64,000 bases of DNA from Corinectria fuckeliana (lineage: Eukaryota; Ascomycota; Sordariomycetes; Hypocreales; Nectriaceae). The position numbers were made by a program, and so were the translations under genes. How positions within the stretch are numbered: position 1 is the stretch's first letter; each line of letters begins with the position of its first letter. Below the pieces are notes generated by a model, which saw nothing but the letters and a program-made list of their open reading frames with translations, did not search any database and was not told where the DNA came from. The DNA is taken from NCBI GenBank assembly GCA_019137255.1, contig WPDH01000109.1, positions 248,001-312,000 on the forward strand, in the 5' to 3' direction. Below are positions 46,249 to 57,370 of this stretch, piece after piece.

Positions 46249-47631
46249 ATGAAGTTTACAGACTCGCTGTTGGTTGAGTCGTGGATACTTTGGGTCCTGG
46301 GCGTCCTGGTAGTCGGGTGCCGGCTGTGAGTATTGATCATCTACCAACTGGATGGAGGTGGCTTCGGTGACCATCACAATCTCCCTGCACATTCTACATT
46401 CTGTGGCTTGCGCTGACATGCGGACCCCAAACTGCACAGCATAGCACGACGCATTAAACTGCGCAAATGGAACCGCCTCGCCATCGAAGACTATCTCATG
46501 GTTTTCGCCCTCGTCAACTTCACCGGCGTCACCGTCTGCATCAACGAGGTGGCCAAGAATGGCAGCAACTACATGGCCCCCGAGGTGGCGGCGCACCTCA
46601 CGCCCGACGAAAAGGCCCAGGCCGTCTTCGGCAGCAAGATGACCTTTGTCCTCGAGATCTTCACCCTCACGGCCACCTGGACCGTCAAGGCCTGTCTCTT
46701 GCTGCTGTACGCGCGCCTGACCGAGGGCACCTCGTCGCGGCAGCGCTGGGGCGTCCGCGTCGTCGCCGGCTACTGCGTCTTGACGTATCTGCTCGTCACC
46801 TTCATGTTTGTCTTTTACTGGTGCAGTCCCACCTACGAGTACTGGATGGTCCCGGTCAAGATCAGTACGTTTGCTTGGTGTGAATACTGAGTGTTCAGCG
46901 CGGCGGCTGCTAACAGGCTGCAGTGCAATGCGCCACCTACTACAACCACATGATATTCGCGACGGCTTGCAACATCTCCTCCGACCTGATGCTGCTCCTC
47001 ATTCCTATTCCCATCATGATCAAGATCCGCCTCCCGATGAAGCGGAAGATCGGTCTCTGCTGCGTCTTCGGCCTGGGTCTCTTCAACGTGAGAAGCGCCC
47101 GTTGCCAAGACCAACGCCTCCGTAACCCTCGCTGACCCTCCACAGATCCTCGCCGCCGTCCTCAACCGATACTACAACTTCAGCAACCCCAACTCGTACG
47201 TCTTCCTCTACTGGTACGTCGCCGAGGTCGGCGTGGCCATGTACGTCGGCAACCTGCCGCTCGTCTGGCCCGTCATCCGGCTGGCCCTCGGCTCCAAGGG
47301 CGACTCGTCGGACCCGTCGTACCCCAACACGTCTTATCCGGACAGCTCGGCTCGTCGCAAGCCGCAGAGCCGCCACCCGCTGACCAGCAAGGCGTCCATC
47401 TGGGCCAAGCTGGACGACGAGGACGGCGCGCGAACCGACGCGTCGCGGGACCAGGCCAGCGGCAGCGGCAGCCAGATCGAGCTCGTCAACCAGCAGGCTC
47501 CCGATCTCGTGAAGCAGCCGTATCACACCGAGGCCGAGGTCAGCAGCGATCGCCACCACGGACACAACGCAAGCGACCACATCACCGTGGTAACCAAGGT
47601 CAACGTGGACGTCACTACGAAGCCCATGTAG
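46249..47631 (+). CDS. rhodopsin-domain (SAT4-type) integral membrane protein
   Basis: A second member of the fungal rhodopsin-domain family. Four exons (46249-46325, 46440-46864, 46924-47087, 47146-47631) stay in phase and give 383 residues. Hallmarks are RLIARRIKLRKWNRLAIEDY (basic loop before helix 2), ATWTVKACLLLLYARLTEG, the QCATYYNHM motif with NISSDLMLLLIPIPIMIKIRLPMKRKIGLCC, and WYVAEVGVAMYVGNLPLVWPVIR. The C-terminal tail of about 110 residues is polar with Ser/Gln/His clusters and probably cytosolic. The first exon is short and its 114-bp intron is the longest in this gene, so the start is slightly less sure than the rest. The ligand is unknown. The gene lies downstream of the NCS1 permease's opposite flank only by position and shares no obvious pathway with it. 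Confidence 0.88.
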
Positions 47632-48710
47632 AAAGGCCACGGGAGGAGGCTGGATGTAAATAATACCTATAATAAACTAGAACGAGACGTGGAACTATAG
47701 AGCGCTTGGTGTAATTTAACGACCCGAAAGTGAAAAGAAAGTGTGCGACTCACTCACTCAGGGCCTAGTCGATAATAATCCCCGTGATATCCCCCAACTC
47801 CCGCGTATTTCTTGACTAATTACTGCTTCACATCTCTTGGCTCCCGCCCGAGTATTCTTGGCCTTTAGACCTACCTTTCTTGGCTCCCGCTTGAACCGCC
47901 CGCCAGCTCGCACTGACTCGAAAGAATTGCCCGCCTAGCCTTAGAACGGACATGGCGTGTCCAAAGGAGACCCTTTTTCTAGTCTACAGGGGGTTCGACA
48001 TGCGCATGGTTTCATCGGACATGGGTTTCGTATGTAAGTATGTACTTACATGCGGCTAGGTAATGCCGAGTCAAGGGACAAGGGTCCAGGGACCTAGGCC
48101 TCGGCCTCGATGCTCGACCAACAACCAAATGCAGAGTCGCAAAGCAGCAAACAGCCTACAAGACATGGGATAGATAAATTGCGCATGAGCTCTGTATCAT
48201 CCTTGCACGTACTACTGTACTATGTACATGCCGTTACGAATACATTCCACCTACAAGGGACTCCCGGGAGGAGTCAACGCACGCTAGGACTGAAACCGTC
48301 GCGGCCATCTTCAGGCGAGTGAGTGAGTTAGTTATCGCGCAGCATGGCTGGCTCTGGCTCTCTCGGGGCGACTCGACTCGTCTCAGCACTTCCTTAGACT
48401 ACATGTATTAAACAAAACTCTAGTCTGTTCTCTTTCAGCCGTGCCGCTACCTATTTCTCCTCTTCCCTCGTACAGTACGTCGTACACTCGCTGTGACCTT
48501 GCCTGTCCGACCCTCCACGTTTCCTGCGTTCCATCCGGCGTCCATCTTGCTTCTCTCGGCTAGGTTGTCTGGTCTGGCTGTGGCTAATTTACACTGCGCC
48601 CGGTGGCTGTCACGCAACTCGTCAATCTACCTGCCTGCACGGTTCATCCCTTCATTTCTTCTTCTTTGCTTTGTTCGTATAGTGCCACTATACATATACT
48701 TTCTCCCAAG
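47632..48710. other. intergenic region upstream of NCS1 permease
   Basis: No gene recognised. Pyrimidine-rich sequence from about 48430 to 48710 is typical of a fungal promoter and leader, and a short perfect hairpin lies just before the ATG. Confidence 0.5.
48677..48693 (+). promoter_or_regulatory. perfect 8-bp-arm inverted repeat in permease leader
   Basis: GTATAGTG-C-CACTATAC forms a 17-base palindrome with a one-base centre, ending 17 bases before the start codon at 48711. It could be a dimeric factor site or, with so small a loop, an imperfect mRNA hairpin. Its function is unknown. Confidence 0.35.
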
Positions 48711-50381
48711 ATGCCATCGCCCAATCATGACGTCGAGATCGTCACCGAGAAGGGCGGCGCCGACAGGGTGAGCTCGACACCCTCGGTCGACGAGGATCCC
48801 ACCAGGACCGAGCCACCTGCCGCTCCCTCATCCTCGTCCTTCTCCTTCAAGACCTTCAACAACCGCATCGAGGGTCTCGCGGGCCTCGAGGCGCGCGGCA
48901 TCGACCGCGTGCTTCCCGAAGAGCGCCAGCCCGCCTCGCACGCCGCGGACCTGCAGGTCGCCGTGCTGTGGTTCAGCGCCAACCTGTCCCTCAACAACCT
49001 GGCCACGGGCCTCTTCGGGCCCATGGTCTTTGGCCTGGGGTTCTTGGATAGTGCGCTGCTGGCCGTGTTCGGGACCATCCTCGGTGCTTGCTCGACGGCG
49101 TACATGGCGACCTGGGGGCCTCAGAGCGGGAACAGGACTATGATTGTGCTGCGGTACTTTATGGGTTACTGGCCGGCAAAGCTGCCGACTCTCCTCAATG
49201 TTGTCCTCATGGTCGGTTACACCACAATCGATTGCATCATCGGTGGCCAGGTCCTGTCTGCTGTGAGCGACGGCAACATGTCCATCCTGGTCGGCATTGT
49301 TGTCGTTGCCCTCGCCACGTGGATCATCGCTGTCTTTGGCATGGCTGTCTTCCACAGATATGAACAGTATGTCCCCTTTTCCGCATAGATCATGACCTGA
49401 GCTGACTTGCATCCTAGATACGCCTGGATCCCGCAAGTCATCGCCCTCGCCGTCCTCATCGGTTCCGCGGGCACGTACTTCGACGCCTCCGCGCAGCCGA
49501 CCGTAACGGGATCCACGCTGGCAGCCAACCGCCTGTCCTTCTTCACCCTGTGCTTCTACGTGCCCAACTCGTGGGCGGCTGCCGCGTCCGACTTCTACGT
49601 CTACTACCCGGAGCGCACGTCGCGCGTCAAGATCTTCTTGCTCACCGTGACCGGGCTGACCTTTGCCTTCAACCTGGTGTACCTGATTGCCATCGGCCTC
49701 GCCACCGGCCTCGTGAACAACCAGGCGTGGTCCGATGCCAACGACGTCAGCACGGGCGCCCTAATCGTCGCCGCCTTCGACCCGCTGCATGGCTTCGGCC
49801 GCTTCTGCTCCGTCGTTGTGGCCCTGGGCGTCATTGCCAACAGCACGCCGTCTATCTACTCGGGTGCTCTGGGGTGCCAGGTCCTCGGCCGCTACGGAAA
49901 GGCTGTGCCGCGCTGGACCTGGTCCTGCGTGCTGACTCTGATTGCTTTGGTTCTTGCCATGGCTGGTCGCGAGCACCTACTCGTCATCTTCCAAAACTTT
50001 GTTGCATGTAAGTACACCTTATAATCTGCCAATAGTGACGTACATTTATGAACTGTTACTAACATGATAACAGTGATGGGGTACTGGGTCATGCTGATGA
50101 TTTGCATCGTCGGGCTGGAGCATGGGCTCTTCCGCGGCCGCCAGAGCTTTGACTGGACTGCATGGGAGGACAAGTCATACCTCCCGGTCGGATACGCTGC
50201 ATTCGCGAGCTTCTTGATTGGCTGGGTCGGTGCCATCCTTGGCATGTCCCAGGTGTGGTACATTGGCCCGATCTCCGAGGCGGCCTCCAACGCAGATCTC
50301 GGCATGTGGCTAGGCTGCGGGTTTGCCATGTTAGTCTTCCCGCCTTTGAGGTATTGGGAGTTGAAGATAGTTGGGCGATGA
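48711..50381 (+). CDS. NCS1-family nucleobase permease (purine-cytosine permease type)
   Basis: A plasma-membrane H+ symporter for purines and cytosine of the Fcy2/FcyB type. Three exons (48711-49366, 49418-50007, 50074-50381) give 517 residues and about 12 hydrophobic helices. A soluble N-terminal tail of about 65 residues leads to FNNRIEGLAGLEARGIDRVLPEER. The core has LQVAVLWFSANLSLNNLATGLFGP (helix 1), LGACSTAYMATWGPQSGNRTMI and RYFMGYWPAKLPTLLN, GGQVLSAVSDGNMSILVGI, AAAASDFYVYYPE and IYSGALGCQVLGRYGKAVPRW. All match the fungal purine-cytosine permease branch; the exact substrate cannot be read. The ATG at 48711 follows the hairpin at 48677. An upstream frame extension lacks an ATG. Confidence 0.92.
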
Positions 50382-53300
50382 ACGGAACACGTCCATACTA
50401 CTGGCGAAAAGCAAGATGCTGTGTATACAATGAGCCGCTCTACTTAAAATCAACTGGCTTTCCGATTAGCCATTTTCAATATGGTATGAACTGAAACCAT
50501 GGAGACGATATGAGGAAACCGGAAATCATGAGAGGGAACATCCACGTAGAGAAGGCAGAGTCGCTTTCAAGGGGTACAAAGTGGTAAACAACGTCCTTGT
50601 CAGTGGCAGAGATCTAACACGTCAATTCCCTCAATTCATATCCAGCTGAGAACGAGTTCTCCTTCAGAGCAAGCTGCCTCATTAAGACCGACAAAGACAT
50701 TGAGGTAAACGTGGAACTACAGCATTAATCCAGTCTGTTAATGATGGGTGCACTTTAGTGTGAAGATTCTAGGACAGACAGAAACGCTTGCCCTAGAGAT
50801 TGAAGCGAGAAATAGAACGGGTATTGCACGTTTTAGGAAAAGAGAAATCAAGAAGAGTGGGATTTTTGTTGTTGATAATTAAATGCAAAACAATATGCAA
50901 AAGCAAAAGAAGGGCTCTGGAAGGGGACGGCTGCTGCGACAGCTTAGTCTAGTTTTCTAAAAGTGGGCAAAAATAGGCCATGTAAAAAGCAAGCTACAGG
51001 ATTTAGGGAGAAGAAAAGCGTGCCTTTACCTGGATCAGGCTGGTTAACTAACATATTGGGTAGGCAGCCTATTCGACTGTTGGCTATACTGCCGGTGACC
51101 CTAGGTGTCCAAAAGCACTAACATGGTAGACAATGTAAGAAACGACTGCGGCGCAGGCCTGAACCCGAGCGAGAATGACATTTCATACAGACTCGGCCTA
51201 AACTGCAGCCGTGGTCATTTCCTTCCCATAGAAAATGGTCTTACGCTGGATGTTAATGCGATACCCTCACAAGAATATTGGGGATTGTCAGCCAACAGCA
51301 TTTCATCATGGCCAGATGCATTCGGAGAGCAAGAATTAGACAAGAATGGTCTCAGATCATTGCAAGGGACATATTAAACGCCTCAGCTTTCGGGATGCCA
51401 AACTACGTTTTGGGGAGTCACAAGTTCCACACAGATCGGACAATCTGGAGAGTTTAGGCTTAGAGATATTATATAGAGAGATTCCGGCAGTGACGAGCTG
51501 GGGATGAGGGCAATTGCTCGTGACCTGTGCCTTTTACCCAGTCCACAACTCCGGATAACTCTTGCCGACCCTGTCTTAACCAAAGCCTAGAAAGACTCAA
51601 CGAGCGGCGAAGAACCACATTGTGTGCCACAGACAACATTCTGTTTGTTTTGAAAATTGTATCGGGTTAGGACACAAGTCTATCACCTTTTGCCCATCTT
51701 GCATTATGCTTTTCATGTTGTTCTCCCATTAGATGACCAGGTATAACTGCTCTCTTGTACCAAAAAACCGACAGGACAGGTGTTCTTTAAATAATTGGGT
51801 TTGAAGATATCTAACGACTCTTTTCTGAGAGTCAACACCCCGCCATCCAGTGAGGGTCTGTTTTGAGAACGGATCATATCCTCGAATACGTGCATCACCC
51901 TCGAGCAGCAGTCGAAGGTGCATGGATGTAAAAGAGTCTTTCTAGGATGTTCTAATCAGCTCTAGTACATACTGTGCACCTAGGCTCATGTCGGGAATAA
52001 GTGCCAGACCCAAAGACTTACCCACTCCTAAGGCAATTTAGGAGTGACCTGGCACATCTAAGTCTTATTGACAATAAAGCGCCAGAAACAATGAGTGCAT
52101 GGGGAGGGCCCAGCTGGGCCTAGATATGGGCATGCAACAGCCCTTTTTATTTGCACATTCCTGCTGCTTTTGCCCACCACATTTCACTTACCAACCTCTG
52201 TCTGTCACCCCATGACGACCACAGAAGCGTCTTGCACCCGTCGCAAAATAGGGCTTAGTTGCGTCACAGGCGCTGAAGCCTCGATCTGCTCAAGGGACCG
52301 AGAGGCTATGCAGTCTTCTAGGAAGTCAACCCAAATCTAGGATCTAAACCCTAGGAATTCAACCACAGGGTGCACGAGCGACCATCCAACAACTTTGCTC
52401 GTAGAATTTCTCAGCATCGCAGGGGATTTCTCATACAAGGCAGGGCTGGATTCACTGGAAGACGCCAGGGCAAATATCGTGTCTCAGGTTAACTTTGCGT
52501 TGTAAATATACGAGGTCATGCCTTTTCCCTCACGACTCGGAATCCGACAACAGTAACGCGTCCTGTCCGCCTGGCTCTGATCAGCCGACCCTATGGAGTG
52601 TCCCTTGCTCAGCGAACCTCGATGTGTCGGCTCGCTTGAACATGTTCCCGGAATGCAGGCACTGGAGTCCTGGTTCGAGGGGCTTCCGGTCGACCACATG
52701 CACGAATATTGCTGTTTAACCAGCTCTGATCAGTTAGCCCACAACCTCGGTGCATCTCAGGACGACGCCGCAAGGACCGTCTGTTTGTACAAGTCGCGGC
52801 AGCATGAGGAGGCCAGGATGTTGTCTCAGGCCCAATGCGCGACATTTTCTCCATTTTGGTCGCGGTCCAGAACGCTCTATGCGTAGGTGATGTTGTTCAG
52901 GCTTGCTAGTATCCTCTCACCCGGGCAAGGCACTTTGAATCCTTATTTTCATGTTACTATCATAAAAGGCTGCAGTGTCACTGTGTGTATGATAGGATGG
53001 CACAGATGGGATGTTTTTTTTTAGTGTGGCGGGGTCAGGATGGAGCTGTGCCGACATTAAGCGCAGCATCACGCCGGAGTCAAACAGATGCGCTAATGTT
53101 TGTCATAGCAGCAGGTGAGCCGTCGTGGGGTGATGGTCATGATATCATCCTGCGGTCGATTGGAGGTGAGTGGATTGAAGATGGAGAATAGAGAGCGACG
53201 ATATCGGAGCAGGCAAGGTTGAGCTCTTCACCTTGGCTTCACCTTGGCCTCACCTTGGTCTCACCTTAGTCTCACTCGTAGTGATGAAGAGGGGGGTTAG

Positions 53301-53574
53301 ATTTAGACATCACAGACTGACCACTTGGAGAAGATATGATTTAATTATCAACTGTATTAATCAAGCACATCCATACTTTCTCTCATAGTTAGCTACTCTC
53401 CCCATCTTATGCCAAGCTCGGGTGCAGATGGGTTAGTTAGTTAGTTCTCCTCGTGGTGCGGGGTAGATATGCAGAAAGCCCCAATCCTTTACTTAAAAGC
53501 TGCAACAGAACATCCTCAGCCTCAACCCCAACCCCAACCAACCCAAACACCATCGCCTCCAACACAACCAAACC
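50382..53574. other. 3.2-kb gene-free stretch
   Basis: No gene supported. AT-rich around 50700-51000. Small open frames (for example 51105-51377 and 52593-52886) have no recognisable domain. A four-copy 11-bp tandem repeat lies at 53228-53275. The last few hundred bases form the promoter of the reductase gene. Confidence 0.5.
53228..53275 (+). repeat. 11-bp tandem repeat, four copies
   Basis: Unit TCACCTTGG(C/T)(C/T). Copies at 53228, 53239, 53250 and 53261 differ by one or two bases, followed by a partial TCAC. It lies about 300 bp upstream of the pyrroline-5-carboxylate reductase gene. No function is assigned. Confidence 0.8.
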
Positions 53575-54511
53575 ATGGCTCCCTCCCTCCAAGACGCGCA
53601 AATCTCCTTCGTCGGCGGCGGCAACATGGCGTCGGCCATCATCGGCGGCCTCCTCGCCAAGGACATCGCCAAGCAGCACATCTTGGTGGCCGAGCCGTGG
53701 GACGTCAACCGCGCCAAGATGGCCGCGCTCGGCGTGCGCACCACCGAGTCCAACGTCGACGCCTCGCGCCACGCCGACATCGTCATCATCGCCGTCAAGC
53801 CGCAGGTCGCCAAGGCCGCCTGCTCCGAGCTCGCCGCCGCCTGGGCCGACCGCGAACACCTGCCGCTGGTCGTCTCCATCGCCGCCGGCATCCAGGTCGC
53901 CAGCTACGTCGAGTGGTTCCGCGCCGGGTCCGGGTCCGGCAGCCCACGCGTCCCGCCCGTCGTGCGCGTCATGCCCAACACGCCGGCCCTGGTGGGCGAG
54001 GGCGCGTCCGGCCTGTTCGCCAGCGAGGCCGTGTCCGCCGACGAGAAGGAGCTGGCTACCGCGCTGCTGGCCAGCGTCAGCAGAGCCGCCGAGTGGGTGG
54101 ACAAGGAGCAGCTCCTCGACGTCGTGACGGGCATCTCTGGTAAGCTCGCTCCGGCACCTCCCGTTTCCGGATTGCTTCAACAACCCCCTCCCTCCCCCGC
54201 TGACTTCAACCCCCAAAGGTTCTGGACCTGCCTACTTCTTCGCCTTTGTCGAGCACCTCATCACAGCCGGCACCAGCCTGGGGCTGTCAGAGGAGCAGGC
54301 CTCTCGTCTGGCCAAGCAGACGGCGCTCGGCGCTGGAAAGATGCTCGTCGAGGCAACCGAGTCACCCTCGCAACTGCGCAAGAATGTCACCAGCCCCAAC
54401 GGCACTACCCATGCCGCGCTGGTGAGTTTCGAGAACGACGGCCTGAAGGAAATTGTTGGCCGGGCCGTGAAGGCCGCCACCGACCGCTCAGAGGAGCTCG
54501 GAAAGGCTTAG
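53575..54511 (+). CDS. pyrroline-5-carboxylate reductase
   Basis: Catalyses the last step of proline synthesis, NAD(P)H-dependent reduction of pyrroline-5-carboxylate. Two exons (53575-54139, 54219-54511) split by a 79-bp intron give 285 residues, normal for the family. The N-terminal Rossmann fold is ISFVGGGNMASAIIGGL, followed by DIVIIAVKPQ and LVVSIAAGI, then VVRVMPNTPALVGEGASGL. The C-terminal dimer domain has GISGSGPAYFFAFVEHLITAG (signature start), QTALGAGKMLVEATESPSQLRKNVTSPNGTTHAAL (P5CR signature). All are complete. No organelle signal is obvious, so it is presumed cytosolic. The intron falls within the SGxGPAY motif. A single ordinary housekeeping gene. Confidence 0.96.
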
Positions 54512-54814
54512 ATGCTCTTCAGTCACCCACTGTAAAATTAGACACCATCAACATCTCCAAGGATTACATTGAAATTTCCAGAATGACCCTGTTTATGAAC
54601 ATCGGTAGGCCTACCTAGCCCATGAACTGATCCCTTTAACGCCTACTCGTTTTATCCCTTGTGCATGCTCCTAGTTAACCCCTTCGGCCTTAATATTGCT
54701 CAATATCCGTAAAATTTTGACCCTGTGTTGGTCTTCAGTCTGACAAACTGGCCGACTCGCTACTTCGAACACCCGTAGCTATTCCATCCTTGCCAACCAG
54801 AGCCATCCCAGTCT
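54512..54814. other. convergent 3' spacer
   Basis: The 3' flanks of the reductase and the bZIP gene meet here; nothing else is seen. Confidence 0.5.
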
Positions 54815-56515
54815 TCACGAGACAACAGAGATGCTGCTGACAGCGTCCAACGAAAAGTGAATAAAGCTGCGGTACGTCTCAACGGTTGACGTGTTGAGCG
54901 GTTTCGGGTAAGTGAGACTGATCTGCAAGTCCGGCTTCAAAGGGATGCCGCTCGCCGTCAAGTGGCTAGACTGATCGTACAGCTCAGGGTACTTGCCGAA
55001 GAAGGCGGGATCGATTTTGTAATACGAAGCGCCTCGATCCATGTTCAGGTACTTGAACGCAGCCGCCGCGTACTCGGGCGAGGTGAATAGCGATGCAACG
55101 TCCGGTGCGGGCATCGTCTTGCCAGGGCTGGGCCGACTCTCCGTGGTGGAAGACATGGCCGTGATCAGATCTGTGACCCGCATGTACACTTTGATAGCCG
55201 GCGTACTAGCCACGAGATCAGACATGAGGGCTTCCACCACGTAGCCGCTGACTGCGTCGCAGAATATCTGGTCGATTTGGGGGTTGGCTGCATGGAGTTG
55301 AATGAGACGATCCCGGATGGAAGGAAATGGTATCCAGTCGATGACTAGAGGGTACTGGTTCTTCATCTGCATCTCGGTTGGTCGGTACCGCTCGTGCAGC
55401 TTCTCGAACGTGCCGATGGAAGGGTAAAGTTGCCAGGCAGTCAGCTCGATGATGTGAAAGAACCGCGTCTTCGCATACCACGCCATGACGTCCGGGCGAG
55501 TCATGCTGTTGAACATGGAAAGAACCATCAGAACCGGCTGATAAAGACTATTAGGTCGTTAGCCGTCTGACGAGTCTGGGAAAGCTAGTTGAAGCACCTC
55601 TGAGTTGGACCCTGCAGCCCGGGCGAAACACCCATCATGCTGAACTTGTCCTTGAGGAGACACTGCAGAACATGGATGTGGTCTGAGAATGGCGAGTTGG
55701 AATGCATCCATTCTTTGCCGAGCATCATGCTCGAAAGATGGGTTGCAGCCATGGCGTCCATGTAAGGCTCGAGCCCCATTTGATACTCGAAGCTCCAGAT
55801 GTTTGGGATCTGCGGGTACATGGCTCCAGGGTCGGCCATGGTTGACTCTGGTATTTGAAGGTCGTTGTGCTCTGTCTTGAGGTAAGCCACCACTCAGCTG
55901 TTTTGAGAGGAACGGATACTTGCTGCTGGTGAGGTCTTGCCCGATGGAAGGACGGTAGTTGACGACTGCATCCTCTGAAGCTTCCCGAGGTGAAACCTGA
56001 CTGTTCCTCGACTGAGGCTGCTTCCCACGTACGCCGACCTTCCGCCTCAATCTACCAGTCTCCTGCACCCCAGTCTTATCTCCTTCGCCTCGGCCCTCAT
56101 CCGCATCCGCATCCGCATCCGCACCCGCACCCGCACCCGCACCCGCCGGCCCATCAAGCGTCCCAGCCACCGACTCCGTCAGCGACTGCACCGTCGCGAG
56201 CAGCCGGGCCAGCTTGCCCTGGATATCAACCAGCTGCGCCCTGAGCCGCGCGTTCTCCCGCTGCAGCCCGGCGACCCGCTCGCCGTCGGGCCTCTGGTCG
56301 ACGTTGACGCGGTTCCGGAGCTCCCTGATGCACTCGGCCTGCCGGCGGCGGAACGCCCGCTGCGAGAGGCGGTTCCGAAGCTTCCTTTTTGGCGGGTGTG
56401 AGTCGCTCGCTTGCTTGAGACACAGGATTGGGGGGAGTAGCTACTTTCTTTCCCGCTCGTCGCGGGGAGTCGCTGCTTGCTCAGGGGCGTTGGAGGGCGA
56501 GCCGTTAGGGGTCAT
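54815..56515 (-). CDS. bZIP transcription factor with C-terminal DUF3425
   Basis: A probable DNA-binding regulator. Exon 1 is 56515-56445, and exon 2 begins at 56384 with the basic region KLRNRLSQRAFRRRQAEC and a leucine-zipper-like heptad stretch (ERVAGLQRENARLRAQLVDIQGKL). Exon 4 (55547-54815) holds DUF3425: FNSMTRPDVMAWYAKTRFFHI..AWQLYPS, then MKNQYPLVIDWIPFPSIRDRL. Exon 3 (ending at 55598; IWSFEYQMGLEPYMDAM, NSPFSDHIHVLQCLL) is in another frame and joins to exon 4 by a 50-bp intron. The intron between exons 2 and 3 is unsure: a GTACGT donor at 56032 with an acceptor at 55876 keeps phase and gives 477 residues, and a donor at about 56053 is also possible. A (CCGCAT/CCGCAC)n tract encodes Ala-Gly and Ala-Asp dipeptides. 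Confidence 0.82.
56101..56146 (+). repeat. hexanucleotide repeat inside bZIP coding region
   Basis: CCGCAT repeated, then CCGCAC repeated, about 7.5 units. On the coding strand it encodes alternating Gly-Ala then Asp-Ala pairs after the zipper, so repeat length should alter only a linker. Confidence 0.85.
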
Positions 56516-57370
56516 TGTGGCTGTGGACTCTTCTGGTCACGGTGAGGCACAGGTTCATTGAGCGACTCTCCTCGCTATGGGCAATTTCCGAGGGCTCTCT
56601 TGGGTCTGACCGAGATCGCACGGCTAGGCGCGGCGCATGGATGACTTGGGCCGATGGTGGAGTATCAGTAGCTCCACAGATGAGGAGGATGACTCGGCGC
56701 TCGAGACGACTTAATTCAAGACGTGGGTTTGACGTCACCGCATCTTGACTGTGCGAACTGGCTGCTTCAAACCTCAACCTTAAGCTTCAAGCTCGTAAGA
56801 GGAAAGGTGGTAGAGGGTGAATCTATGGTTATCTTTCAGCTGTTCCATCTAAACCAGCACTTTGCATTGGACGAGAGTAGACGTGGTCAACTAAAATGCT
56901 TCTCAACGCTTCTCAGCGGAACAGACCCTAGAAGAACGACGAAGCTGATGATGCATTAGGGCAGAGGGTGCACATGTAACAAAGTTTCGCAATGAAGTGA
57001 TGAATGGTGTCGTTTGTCGGGGAATTACGAAGAACGCTGACCTCCTACAAGTCATCAGCTTCCAAGAAATAAACACAGCGAGAGAAAAGGCCACGCGCTC
57101 CAATCGACTATTCTGAGACAAGTCCTTTATTATGTCCAGGCGGTTCTCAAACGTGACTCAACAAATACAACGTCCTCGCATCCAACATGTCTGCAGACAG
57201 CACGCAACCAAAAGCTCGTCATCGAACCTTGAGTAATGACAGTATTTCGACCCACTATCAACAACTGACTAACCTCCCACTGACTAACAGTCAACGTTGC
57301 GTATATAGCGAGATCTGAAGCGCAATGTTGCCAACCCAACACAGGCAGCAAAAATCTCAAAGGTCCCTTA
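56516..57370. other. divergent spacer between bZIP and threonine aldolase
   Basis: Contains promoters for both genes; no operator is recognised and no gene is supported. Confidence 0.5.

Noticed and set aside
52215..52340. Possible Zn2Cys6 regulator start (SCTRRKIGLSC)
   Set aside because: Only two of six cysteines fit the spacing, and no transcription-factor domain follows.
53437..54216. 259-codon open frame on the minus strand
   Set aside because: Exact antisense of pyrroline-5-carboxylate reductase exon 1; its Gly/Asp-rich look is due to high GC.
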